From Actinomycetes bacterium (GTDB lineage: Bacteria; Actinomycetota; Acidimicrobiia; Acidimicrobiales; Acidimicrobiaceae), in the NCBI GenBank assembly GCA_021842145.1, contig JAKCBW010000001.1:1-36059 (forward strand): a stretch of 36,059 nt of DNA, read 5' to 3'. The translations under genes were made by a program, and so were the position numbers. The notes beneath the pieces were generated by a model. It ran no database searches, was not told where the DNA came from, and worked only from the letters and a program-made list of their open reading frames with translations. How positions within the stretch are numbered: position 1 is the first letter of the stretch; every line of letters begins with the position of its first letter. This document shows, piece after piece, positions 1 to 7,963 of this stretch.

Positions 1-2
1 CA

Positions 3-77
3 TTAGAGACGGTGAAACAGTACATAGAAAACCAGAAACTCCCTAGCCGTAAATCAGGTAGACCGAAAAAGAATTAG
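3..77 (+). CDS. C-terminal 24 residues of an unidentified protein
   Basis: A reading frame open from the window edge ends in TAG at 75-77. Its tail is rich in basic residues and ends in an AT-hook-like GRPKKN. The upstream part is outside the window, so the protein cannot be named. The basic tail would fit a DNA-binding protein or a transposase, but this is a guess. It is missing from the ORF track because no start codon lies in the window. Confidence 0.3.
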   Translation, partial: LETVKQYIENQKLPSRKSGRPKKN

Positions 78-91
78 GTCGCTTGACCCCT

Positions 92-126
92 CCCTTACGG
101 AAGGGGATTGCGCTCCCGTTGGTTCA
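92..126 (+). repeat. REP-like repeat, copy 1
   Basis: A small hairpin CCCTT-ACGG-AAGGG is followed by GGATTGCGCTCCCGTTGGTTCAA-like sequence. A second copy lies about 145 bp downstream. The conserved stem plus conserved flank suggests a dispersed extragenic element rather than chance. Confidence 0.5.
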
Positions 127-236
127 AGCCACTACCGGAAGGAATTTCTGACTGGGGACACTAGGTGTCTCATGGGAGACAGCCATTTTTCGCCTCAAAT
201 AGCTCGGTGGGTTCAGGTCGCTATGAGGGGCCACCG

Positions 237-272
237 CCCTTACCGAAGGGGATTGCGCTCCGTTAGGTTCAA
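237..272 (+). repeat. REP-like repeat, copy 2
   Basis: Second copy of the element at 92-126. The hairpin is CCCTT-ACCG-AAGGG, followed by GGATTGCGCTCC and GTTCAA. The loop carries a C for G change, so the stem is kept while the loop varies. Both copies are preceded by AGGTCGCT at roughly similar distances. The rest of 78-431 shows no gene. It does contain an inverted repeat AACTT-N6-AAGTT at 329-344 and a short GGGGTC run at about 391-411 ahead of bioY. Confidence 0.5.
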
Positions 273-437
273 AATGTGACCGGTGAACGTGAAGAGAGCG
301 TCCAGAAACGCTATCGTAAAGGTCTACTAACTTTTATCGAAGTTGGAGACTCGAGTTTATGAAGTCAAAGTTCGACTCTCGGATTTAAATCGGGGGTCGG
401 GGTCGGGGTCCGACTGACGACTTTAGAAAGGGTGAAT

Positions 438-1055
438 GTGCAAGAATCTGCTTCAATTCAAAGGGGTAATTCCAGATCCGTGGGGTTTCTCCTTGACGCT
501 GTATCCAGTGGTTCGATTGCTACGATTATTTCCGTAGTCACCTACGCATCGTTGATCGGCATATCGGCGCAGTTCAGCTTCCATCTAAACTTCACCCCAG
601 TACCGATTACCCTGCAGACGTTTGCCGTACTCTTTGGTGGTGCAGCCCTAGGCTCAAAGCGGGCCGTTTCAGGAACGTTACTTTACATGATCGTCGGCCT
701 AATCGGCTTGCCTTGGTTCGCCGGTGCTACCGGCGGGATCAGCGTCGCGTCCTCACCCTCTATGGGCTACATAGTTGGATTCGTCTTTGCCTCCTACGTA
801 GTGGGTCTCCTGGCGGAAAGGGGTTGGGACCGTAACGTCGCCAAGACCCTGTTGCTCGTGATTGTGGGAAATGCCGTCATCTACCTCTTTGGTGCTTCTT
901 GGCTCGCCTTGTCCCTCGGAGTCTCCGCCACAAAGGCTTACCAACTCGGGGTATCTCCCTTCCTAATCGGTGATGCCCTAAAGGCGGTCCTGGCAACCGT
1001 CGCCCTACCGGTCGCATGGTTGGGTCTGTCCAAGCTCGAAGGGCACAAAGGATAG
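438..1055 (+). CDS. bioY: BioY, substrate-binding subunit of biotin ECF transporter
   Basis: An integral membrane protein of about 205 residues with roughly six hydrophobic helices. It matches the BioY family: the N-terminal half contains FTPVPITLQTFAVLFGGAALG and later GLIGLPWFAGATGG, both typical of biotin S-components. BioY binds biotin and either works with the ECF ATPase/transmembrane module or works alone. No bioM, bioN or ecfA/ecfT is in the window. The ORF track starts at GTG 432, but AAAGG at 427-431 is better spaced for the in-frame GTG at 438. The stop codon directly abuts the convergent aat stop. A biotin importer close to a biotin-dependent carboxylase gene is a sensible neighbourhood. 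Confidence 0.9.
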   Translation: MQESASIQRGNSRSVGFLLDAVSSGSIATIISVVTYASLIGISAQFSFHLNFTPVPITLQTFAVLFGGAALGSKRAVSGTLLYMIVGLIGLPWFAGATGGISVASSPSMGYIVGFVFASYVVGLLAERGWDRNVAKTLLLVIVGNAVIYLFGASWLALSLGVSATKAYQLGVSPFLIGDALKAVLATVALPVAWLGLSKLEGHKG

Positions 1056-1853
1056 CTATAGGCGCCGAGTTGGGGGCTCTGGGTGGCGGCGATACTTTTC
1101 CATCGCCTCATTCCAGAGCCCTTTTTCGATCCGCATTCCCGGCGGAAAGACCTTGTTGGTACACGAAGTCAACCTGCCAAGGTCACTCAAGTAGCTAAGT
1201 CTGTCTAACCTGACGAACCCCAAGGTCTCGAGGTGAGGGGTTGGCCACTGACCGTCGATCAGCTCGAAACCTAGCCCTTCCAGGATTAGAACTAGCCCTA
1301 CGAATGCCACCTTTGAAGCGTTTGGGGCAATGTGGAACATCGACTCTCCCGAAAACAGTCCTCCAACTTCGACACCGAACAGTCCCCCAACAAGTTCTCC
1401 ACCGATATACGCCTCTACGGAGTGTGCAATGCCCATATCGAATAGGTCCATATAGTGGCCGAAATAGGCTGGACTGATCCAGTTTCCTTGCTGACGCAGG
1501 GTCGCGCAGTAACCCACGACGCTGGAAAATGCGCAATCCACCCTCACCTCAAAGTTCACCAGTCCCTTGCGAAGGGACCTGTGGAGCTTTAACTCCGACC
1601 TCGGGAACTCCCCTATCTCCTTGAGCCGGAAAACGCCACGAACGGCGGGGGAGAACCATCCGAGGAGTTCCTTCCCCTCCAGGCCCAGTTCCATGGGAAA
1701 TATCCCCGACCGATATCCGTCCACAAGATGCTTCGCACTCAGCTCCTGACCAACAAATAGCAGGTCATCAGCGTCCGGCTGCTCTCTTACTACTCGAATA
1801 ACCGAAGATAGCTTCGGAACGGTCTCAGTCATTACGCGATGGAATTTGATCAA
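1056..1853 (-). CDS. aat: Leucyl/phenylalanyl-tRNA-protein transferase
   Basis: Aat transfers Leu or Phe from aminoacyl-tRNA to proteins with N-terminal Arg or Lys, marking them for ClpS/ClpAP-type N-end-rule degradation in the cytoplasm. Family motifs seen are the GWFSPAVRGVFRL segment, the WISPAYFGHYMDLFDMGIAHSVE block and the GLFSGESMFHIAPNASKVAFVGL core, followed by the IDGQWPTPHLETLG region. The 265-residue length is a little longer than usual because of the N-terminus. The listed start is TTG; an in-frame ATG seven codons downstream is an alternative, and neither has a clear ribosome binding site. The gene is divergent from the carboxylase gene with about 40 bp between them. Confidence 0.92.
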   Translation of the reverse strand: MIKFHRVMTETVPKLSSVIRVVREQPDADDLLFVGQELSAKHLVDGYRSGIFPMELGLEGKELLGWFSPAVRGVFRLKEIGEFPRSELKLHRSLRKGLVNFEVRVDCAFSSVVGYCATLRQQGNWISPAYFGHYMDLFDMGIAHSVEAYIGGELVGGLFGVEVGGLFSGESMFHIAPNASKVAFVGLVLILEGLGFELIDGQWPTPHLETLGFVRLDRLSYLSDLGRLTSCTNKVFPPGMRIEKGLWNEAMEKYRRHPEPPTRRL

Positions 1854-1894
1854 TAGGAAGCTTTTGGTCCATTGGGTTGGTAACCTTTTGGGCT

Positions 1895-3454
1895 ATGTCG
1901 GAACACCCGATGTCTGAAAGACTAGCTGAACTGAATAGACGCAGAAGCGAGGCCCTGAACGCAGGTTCACCCCACGCTATCGAGCGTCAACACCAAAAAG
2001 GGAAGATGACCGCCCGAGAGAGGGTCGAATACCTCCTCGACGAAGGATCTTTCCAAGAGCTCGACATGTTAGCCCGGCATAGGGCGCATGGAATGGGCCT
2101 TGACGATACTCGTCCATACACCGATGGCGTGATAACCGGTTTTGGGACGATCGACGGCAGGAGAGTTTGCATCTTCTCTCAAGACTTCACCGTATTTGGC
2201 GGTGCACTTGGAGAGGTATTCGCCGAGAAGATCCATAAAGTCATGGACCTTGCCAGTTCGGTCGGTGTGCCGATGATCGGTCTCAACGACGGCGCAGGAG
2301 CGAGGATACAAGAGGGAGTGGTATCACTCCACTCCTACGGAGGAATCTTTAGACGCAACGTCAAAAGTTCCGGGGTGATACCGCAGATAAGCGTCGTCCT
2401 GGGGCCATGTGCTGGTGGGGCAGTTTACTCCCCAGCAATGACCGACTTCATCTTCATGGTCAAAGAGACCTCACACATGTTCATCACCGGACCCGACGTC
2501 GTCAAGACGGTCACTGGTGAGGAGGTCACCCTCGAGGAGCTCGGCGGCGCGATGAGCCATGCTACAAAATCTGGCGTGGCAACTTTTGTCCTGGACGACG
2601 AGAAGTCCTGCCTCGACGAGGTGAAGTATCTGCTTGGCTTCCTACCCGCCAACAATATGGAGGAACCCCCCTACCAGCCTTCGGGCGACGACCCCGAGAG
2701 GTTGGTTCCCGAGCTCTCGACCATGATGCCAGCGAGTCCAAACCAACCTTACGACATGAAGAAGGTAATATCGCTGGTTCTCGACGACGGAGACTACCTA
2801 GAGTACTTCTCGCATTGGGCCCAAAACATCACCTGCGGTTTTGGTCGTATAGACGGCCACGTGGTAGGGATAGTCGGTAATCAACCCGCAGTCCTCGCCG
2901 GAGTATTGGACATAGACTCCTCCGAAAAGGCGGCTAGGTTCGTAAGGACCTGCGACTCGTTCAATATTCCGATTGTGACTTTCGTCGACGTTCCCGGCTT
3001 TATGCCCGGAGTAGACCAGGAGTACGGAGGGATCATTCGCCACGGGGCAAAGCTGCTCTATGCCTACTGCGAAGCTACGGTACCGCGAGTACAGATCATC
3101 ACCAGAAAGGCCTACGGCGGGGCTTACGTGGTTATGAATTCAAAGAGCGTTGGGGCCGACCTAGCCTACGCCTGGCCCTCTGCGGAACTTGCAGTTATGG
3201 GCCCACAGGGGGCGGTTGAAGTCCTCCACCGAAGGGAAATAGCCGGCTCAGACGACCCGGTCTCACGTCGGCTTGAACTCGTCGAAGAGTACACCGAGCG
3301 TTATGCGAATCCCTATGTCGCCGCAGAAAGGGGATTCGTCGACGATGTCATCGATCCCCAGGAGACCCGTAAGGTCCTCGTCCAGGCGCTCAAGATACTC
3401 AGGACCAAGAGGGAAGATCTGCCGAGAAGAAAACACGGCAACGTCCCGCTGTAA
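1895..3454 (+). CDS. pccB: Acyl-CoA carboxylase carboxyltransferase (beta) subunit, PccB/AccD type
   Basis: Carboxyltransferase subunit of a biotin-dependent acyl-CoA carboxylase, moving CO2 from carboxybiotin to propionyl- or acetyl-CoA. The two crotonase-fold halves are visible: an N-terminal half with LGPCAGGAVYSPAMTDFIFMV and a C-terminal half with FVDVPGFMPGVDQEYGGIIRHGAKLLYAY and RKAYGGAY-VVM. About 520 residues is the family norm. The track starts at TTG 1877; ATG 1895 (MSEHP) or ATG 1910 are likelier, since the homologous region begins soon after. At ORF residue 418 the usual Asp of the GGAYDVM motif in PCCB proteins is Val, so acyl-chain preference is uncertain. The biotinylated alpha subunit is not in the window. 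A small epsilon-like ORF follows. Confidence 0.92.
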   Translation: MSEHPMSERLAELNRRRSEALNAGSPHAIERQHQKGKMTARERVEYLLDEGSFQELDMLARHRAHGMGLDDTRPYTDGVITGFGTIDGRRVCIFSQDFTVFGGALGEVFAEKIHKVMDLASSVGVPMIGLNDGAGARIQEGVVSLHSYGGIFRRNVKSSGVIPQISVVLGPCAGGAVYSPAMTDFIFMVKETSHMFITGPDVVKTVTGEEVTLEELGGAMSHATKSGVATFVLDDEKSCLDEVKYLLGFLPANNMEEPPYQPSGDDPERLVPELSTMMPASPNQPYDMKKVISLVLDDGDYLEYFSHWAQNITCGFGRIDGHVVGIVGNQPAVLAGVLDIDSSEKAARFVRTCDSFNIPIVTFVDVPGFMPGVDQEYGGIIRHGAKLLYAYCEATVPRVQIITRKAYGGAYVVMNSKSVGADLAYAWPSAELAVMGPQGAVEVLHRREIAGSDDPVSRRLELVEEYTERYANPYVAAERGFVDDVIDPQETRKVLVQALKILRTKREDLPRRKHGNVPL

Positions 3455-3492
3455 GAGAGATCACCTGCCACAGACCCCAAAATGGAGGTTCA

Positions 3493-3684
3493 ATGGAAAC
3501 TGAGATTCCTACCGATCAAGAGGCCATCGCGGCGATCACCGCCGCTTATTCGATGATCGCTCTCTCCACCAACTCCACAGAGGTGACCGGCCCGAAAACT
3601 GACCCTACGACATGGAGATTTTCAGCTCGGTGGTGGGGTTTGCCCACCACATACGAGAGGCCGAGGCCCTCGCTAATTCGTTAA
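3493..3684 (+). CDS. Putative acyl-CoA carboxylase epsilon-type small subunit
   Basis: A 63-residue ORF with an excellent ribosome binding site (GGAGG five bases before ATG), 38 bp after the carboxylase beta gene. The sequence has an N-terminal helix of the form PTDQEAIAAITAAY and a C-terminal WRFSARWWG patch. This resembles the PF13822-type epsilon subunit of actinobacterial acyl-CoA carboxylases (a TDEExAAxxA helix, then W...R). Such small subunits stabilise or activate the alpha-beta complex. The assignment rests on position, size and weak motif likeness. It could also be an unrelated small protein, but the start context argues it is translated. Confidence 0.6.
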   Translation: METEIPTDQEAIAAITAAYSMIALSTNSTEVTGPKTDPTTWRFSARWWGLPTTYERPRPSLIR

Positions 3685-3836
3685 ACGGTCACTCGCTAAC
3701 CAGCAGGAGTTTATAAACCAGCACAAAGCCAAAAAGGGCCCATTGACGGCGGAAGCGACTTCGGATAAGCCATTTCGGATCAAGCTTCTCCTTCTCACTC
3801 ATGAGAAAACCTAAGCTCACACCATTTGGTTTGCTG

Positions 3837-4556
3837 TCAGTTGTTGGGACCCTGGGGAGCGACTATTACCAGGCCGAGACCTGGAAGTGCCAAGTTGGTG
3901 ACGGCCTTCTCCATAGCCTCGGTCGCCTTAGTTAGTATCGTTACCGGGTCCATGCCGTGAGTCGGGTAGCTTGCTACACCCGCCGAAACCTTGACGATTC
4001 TGTCGTCTCCATATTTGGACTGTGCTATTTGGATCCGCTCTGCGGTCCATGCGCCCCCGTCCTCGTCCGTATCGTCGAGTATCAGACCGAAAACAAAATT
4101 CGAGAGCCGACAAACAATGTCTGCTTCCCTGACCGTACGGCTCAATAGAACGGCAAACTTCACTATCAGCTGGTCATTGTCGTATTGGCTCTGGATCGAA
4201 TTGTCGAAGTTGAGCCGAATTAGCACGACCGTGACCGGCCAGAGCCTCCGTCTTGCCGTAGCCACCTTAGGAATCAACACCGCATTGAAGAACTCGCCAT
4301 TTTGCAGGCCCGTAACCGGATCCATTACCGCAGATTTCTCAGATTCTGACGCCAAAGATATAAGTTGTGAATCCTTTTCGGACTCATCGCCGCCCCTTCT
4401 CACCCGGAGATCTGACACCAATAATACAGACACAGCGGCTGCGGCACACAACCATGCCCCAATAAGTAACGAGGTCTGCCCGAGGGCGACACCAGAGATC
4501 ACTACTGCACCACTGGCAACCAGTAGCCCTACTGAGGTGTATCGCCTTTTCACCAT
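3837..4556 (-). CDS. Membrane protein with degenerate GGDEF domain
   Basis: The N-terminus carries two hydrophobic helices (GLLVASGAVVISGVALG and IGAWLCAAAAVSVLLV). A GGDEF-fold domain follows, recognisable from MDPVTGLQNGEFF at its start and VSAGVASYPTHG near its end. The signature GG(D/E)EF is replaced by RLSNFVFGL, so diguanylate cyclase activity is very unlikely. A role as a c-di-GMP or nucleotide sensor or a scaffold is inference. The ORF track begins at GTG 4598. I prefer ATG 4556 because a sigma-28-like -10 element ends seven bases before it, which would make the mRNA essentially leaderless. The gene ends convergent to the epsilon-like ORF. Confidence 0.75.
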   Translation of the reverse strand: MVKRRYTSVGLLVASGAVVISGVALGQTSLLIGAWLCAAAAVSVLLVSDLRVRRGGDESEKDSQLISLASESEKSAVMDPVTGLQNGEFFNAVLIPKVATARRRLWPVTVVLIRLNFDNSIQSQYDNDQLIVKFAVLLSRTVREADIVCRLSNFVFGLILDDTDEDGGAWTAERIQIAQSKYGDDRIVKVSAGVASYPTHGMDPVTILTKATEAMEKAVTNLALPGLGLVIVAPQGPNN

Positions 4557-4563
4557 CACACTC

Positions 4564-4590
4564 TTATCGGCACCATTGGAAAAACATTGA
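4564..4590 (-). promoter_or_regulatory. Sigma-28 (FliA/WhiG)-type promoter candidate
   Basis: Read on the minus strand: TCAA, 15 bases, GCCGATAA. The sigma-28 consensus is TAAA-N15-GCCGATAA, so the -10 is perfect and the -35 matches three of four. The expected transcription start falls at or next to ATG 4556 of the degenerate GGDEF gene. Confidence 0.5.
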
Positions 4591-4610
4591 CACGACACTG
4601 GATATTCGGT

Positions 4611-6623
4611 TTATGTATTTGATGTCTGGGTTCGTTGTAAAACCGTCAGCTCAAGCAGGTCTTGCATTATCTGCGTAATCTCAAAATCTTTAGGGGTATA
4701 GATCCGGGCGACCCCCGCTTCGATGAGTAATTTTTGGTCAGCCTCGGGGATGATCCCACCGACGACGACCGACGCATCGGATCCTTCAGTAGCCAGTTCG
4801 GCGATGATCTGCGGTACGAGTTCCATATGCGAACCCGAAAGGATTGAGATCCCAACCAGATCCACGTCTTCATCACGGGCCGCTACCGCAATCTGGTGGG
4901 GCGTCAGGCGTATTCCTTGGTAGATCACCTCAAAGCCGGCGTCCCTCGCGGCAACGGCGATCTGTTCGGCCCCATTGGAATGGCCATCTAAGCCGGGCTT
5001 CGCTACGAGTAACCTGGGGGGACCGCCATCTAACGAACGAGCGGAGGCTGCAAGGTCTTTCAGTACGCTTTCCCGCTTGCCGTATCCGCCGACTACCCCA
5101 GTGGGTGCCCGATATTCACCAAAGACCTCTCTTAGCGCAGATGCCCATTCACCGGTAGTTCCTCCGGCCAAGGCTAGTTGTATGGTCGCCTCCATCAGGT
5201 TCTCATCTGACCTGGCCGCAGCCTTGAGGGCTTCTAACCTCTCTTTAACCTCACCGGAGTCTCGCTGTTGACGCCAAGCCTCCACCGAACAGATCATTTC
5301 CGCCTCGACCTTTGGGTCGATAACCAAGTGGGTGCCGAGTTTTGACTCGCTCAGAGGAGATGGCTCGCTATTGACGAATCGGTTGACGCCCACGACAGCG
5401 AGCTCGCCCTTCTCTATCTTCGAGGTCCTCTCGGACTGGCTGCTTACCAACCTCGCTTTGAGTTCGTCGATGAAGGAGAAGACCCCTCCCGCTTCCAGTA
5501 TCTCGTCGAGTTCAACGGTCGCCCCTTCGACGATCTCCTTTACCAGGGAATCCATGACGACCGAACCTTCGAATATGTCTGGGTAGTCGAGGAGATCCGT
5601 TTCGAGGGCCAGGATCTGCTGTATTCTCAGCGACCACTGTTGATCCCAGGGTCTGGGGAGCCCGAGGGCTTCATTCCACGCGGGCAGCTGAAGTGCTCTA
5701 GCCCTGGCATCTCGTGACAGTAGTACGCCCAACGACTCAAGTACGATCCTCGGCACATTGTTCTCTGGTTGCTGCTCCGTTAGACCTAGCGAGTTGACCT
5801 GCACACCGTAACGGAAACGTCTCAGCTTCTCGTCGGCTACGTGGTAGCGTTCCTGACAGATCTTGTCCCACATCACCTTGAAGGCGCGCATCTTCGCATT
5901 CTCTTCGATAAATCGAATACCCGCATTTACAAAGAAGGAGATCCTCCCGACGACTAGCGGAAACTCAGCCTCGGGAATTCTCCCGGACTCTTTTACTGCG
6001 TCCAGGACCCCTACCGCAGTGGCTAGCGCGTAGGCTACCTCCTGCTTCGGGGTAGCCCCAGCCTCTTGGAGGTGGTAGGAGCAGATATTTATCGGATTCC
6101 ACTTCGGAACCTTGCCAACTGTGTAGGTAATAGTGTCGACTATCAGCCTCTTGGAAGCTTCTGGAGGAAATATGAAGGTACCCCTGGAGAGGTATTCCTT
6201 GATGATGTCGTTCTGAGTAGTACCTGACAGGACCCGCTCTTCGAGCCCCCTCTTCCTAGCCAGGGCGATATAGAGACCAAGGAGCCACGCAGCGGTAGCA
6301 TTAATCGTCATCGAGGTGTTCATCTTCTCGATCGGAATCCCCTCGAAGAGCTCCTCCATATTCCCTAGGTGCACAATCGGAACACCGACCTTGCCAACCT
6401 CACCTCGAGCTTGCACGTCATCGGGGTCGAAACCTATCTGGGTTGGCAGGTCGAAGGCGATCGATAGCCCCGTCTGACCCTTCTCTAGGTTGAGCCTATA
6501 GAGCTGATTCGAAGCCTTTGCGCTCGAATGTCCCGAATAAGTCCTCATTACCCACGGGGCATCGGGCTCGTTGAGCCTAGCACTTTTAACTTGGTCACCC
6601 AAAGCAGACACGGCCAAGACCAT
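4611..6623 (-). CDS. MeaA-type B12-dependent acyl-CoA mutase (ethylmalonyl-CoA mutase-like)
   Basis: Coenzyme-B12-dependent carbon-skeleton mutase. Residues ~20-510 form the substrate-binding TIM barrel, with RTYSGHSSAKASNQLYR, KGQTGLSIAFDLPTQIGFD, MNTSMTINATAAWLLGLYIA and the SYHLQEAGAT block. Residues ~535-660 form the cobalamin-binding domain, with KPGLDGHSNGAEQIA (DGHxxG, His about 548) and the LSGSHMEL loop. Fusion of both domains in 670 residues, GH rather than GY in the RTYxGxS motif, and TINATAAWLL point to the MeaA/ethylmalonyl-CoA mutase clade more than classical methylmalonyl-CoA mutase. AAAGG directly touches the annotated ATG, so TTG two codons later may be the true start. The 3-hydroxybutyryl-CoA dehydrogenase gene lies 60 bp upstream in the same direction. 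Confidence 0.88.
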   Translation of the reverse strand: MVLAVSALGDQVKSARLNEPDAPWVMRTYSGHSSAKASNQLYRLNLEKGQTGLSIAFDLPTQIGFDPDDVQARGEVGKVGVPIVHLGNMEELFEGIPIEKMNTSMTINATAAWLLGLYIALARKRGLEERVLSGTTQNDIIKEYLSRGTFIFPPEASKRLIVDTITYTVGKVPKWNPINICSYHLQEAGATPKQEVAYALATAVGVLDAVKESGRIPEAEFPLVVGRISFFVNAGIRFIEENAKMRAFKVMWDKICQERYHVADEKLRRFRYGVQVNSLGLTEQQPENNVPRIVLESLGVLLSRDARARALQLPAWNEALGLPRPWDQQWSLRIQQILALETDLLDYPDIFEGSVVMDSLVKEIVEGATVELDEILEAGGVFSFIDELKARLVSSQSERTSKIEKGELAVVGVNRFVNSEPSPLSESKLGTHLVIDPKVEAEMICSVEAWRQQRDSGEVKERLEALKAAARSDENLMEATIQLALAGGTTGEWASALREVFGEYRAPTGVVGGYGKRESVLKDLAASARSLDGGPPRLLVAKPGLDGHSNGAEQIAVAARDAGFEVIYQGIRLTPHQIAVAARDEDVDLVGISILSGSHMELVPQIIAELATEGSDASVVVGGIIPEADQKLLIEAGVARIYTPKDFEITQIMQDLLELTVLQRTQTSNT

Positions 6624-6682
6624 CCTTTAGCGATATCCGGTCGTCCGCCAAACGTTAACCGTTCGGCGATCGAAAGCCTTGA

Positions 6683-7534
6683 CTAATGGTAGTCGTAGAA
6701 ACCGCGTTTGGCCTTTTTCCCTAGCTGACCCGCCGCCAGCTTCCTTCTCAGCGTCGGTGCGGCCAGGTTCGCCGCATCCCCAAACTCCTTGTAAAGGGCG
6801 TCTAGGATCGCAACGGAGGTATCCAAACCGACCAGGTCCAACAGGGCGAGCGGTCCCATGGGGAAGCCACATCCCAACTTCATAGACTTATCGATCTCCT
6901 CGGCGGTGGCGACCCCCCGCTCGAGCAGCTTTACGGCACTGTTGAGGTATGGGAAGAGGAGGGCATTGACCACAAATCCCGCTTCGTCCTTGACCAGTAC
7001 CCCTTCCTTCGAACACTTCTTGACAAAGGCGGTCGCCGCATCGATGGTCTCGTCCGAAGCCGTAATTGGTCGGACGATCTCCACGAGTCCCATTACAGTC
7101 GCCGGATTGAAAAAGTGGATTCCACAAACCAGGTCTGGTCGTCTGGTTGCCGCTGCGAGATTAACTACCGGCAAGGTCGACGTGTTGGTGGCGAGGATAG
7201 CTCCGGGCTTCACGATCCTATCGAGGTGATCAAAAAGATGCCTCTTTACCTCCAGGTCTTCGACCACGGACTCAATCACCAAGTCGCAATCGACTAGCTC
7301 ATCAATCTCGGTCGTAGCCAGCAGTCTCGAAAGGGCGTCCTGTGCGTCTTGCGCCTCGAGGCGACCCTTTTCTACCCTTCGGGCCAAAGAACGCTCTATC
7401 GCTCCCACCATGGATACTGCGCTCTCCTGTTTGCGAGAACGAAGAACGACTTCGAAACCGGCGAGCATCGCAACCTCTGCAATCCCCGAACCCATGATTC
7501 CCGAACCGACAATTCCGATCTTGTTAATCTGCAT
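6683..7534 (-). CDS. hbd: 3-hydroxybutyryl-CoA / 3-hydroxyacyl-CoA dehydrogenase
   Basis: NAD(P)-dependent oxidation of 3-hydroxyacyl-CoA to 3-ketoacyl-CoA, or the reverse reduction of acetoacetyl-CoA. The N-terminal Rossmann motif GIVGSGIMGSG is at residues 7-17. The active-site NTST is at 117-120, the catalytic His at 140 in GIHFFNP, and the partner Glu at 152 in GLVEIV. The C-terminal helical domain ends with AGQLGKKAKRGFYDY, as in short Hbd/PaaH/FadB2 enzymes. The 283-residue length is typical. It is likely co-transcribed with the mutase gene downstream, which suggests C4-acyl-CoA metabolism. The ribosome binding site is weak. Confidence 0.93.
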   Translation of the reverse strand: MQINKIGIVGSGIMGSGIAEVAMLAGFEVVLRSRKQESAVSMVGAIERSLARRVEKGRLEAQDAQDALSRLLATTEIDELVDCDLVIESVVEDLEVKRHLFDHLDRIVKPGAILATNTSTLPVVNLAAATRRPDLVCGIHFFNPATVMGLVEIVRPITASDETIDAATAFVKKCSKEGVLVKDEAGFVVNALLFPYLNSAVKLLERGVATAEEIDKSMKLGCGFPMGPLALLDLVGLDTSVAILDALYKEFGDAANLAAPTLRRKLAAGQLGKKAKRGFYDYH

Positions 7535-7963
7535 AAGCCCAAAATACCGAAAATTAATGCCGATATGTGTAGTACTTTGAATCCAATTGTCCCTTTTGTA
7601 TCCTAAAGGCCCATTAACGACCCAAATCGGAAAATTAATCTAGCCCTGCGTCGTCCACTTCTCCCGAAAAATCGAGACCACCCCTGACGGGCTATCGGTA
7701 AATCGAATGAAGGAAGGTGTTAAATGTTTCACAAGGCGGCGTCGAGGAAGGATTCGCTTTGAATTTAATCACTCATCCAACCCCGTCAGAACCTACTCGG
7801 CGATCCGAGGTACTAGCATCGCTAATGTATCGCGCCTGGGAGAAGAGCTACCTCGCACCTCGGTCAACTGGATGTCCGGCTCGGATGCGCTGAAATCTGC
7901 CGACTATCCGGTTAGTTATATCCATATAAGGATCAAGCTAAGCGTTCCTTTGGAGGTCTTGAC
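7535..7963. other. Intergenic region between hbd and yceI-like gene
   Basis: About 430 bp without a convincing gene. The divergent promoters of hbd (minus) and the YceI-like gene (plus) must lie here. Two near copies of CGAAAATTAAT/GGAAAATTAAT occur near 7548 and 7630. The 95-residue ORF at 7707 has a composition unlike the neighbouring proteins and overlaps the real start at 7964, so I do not call it. GGAGG at 7952-7956 belongs to the YceI-like gene. Confidence 0.5.
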
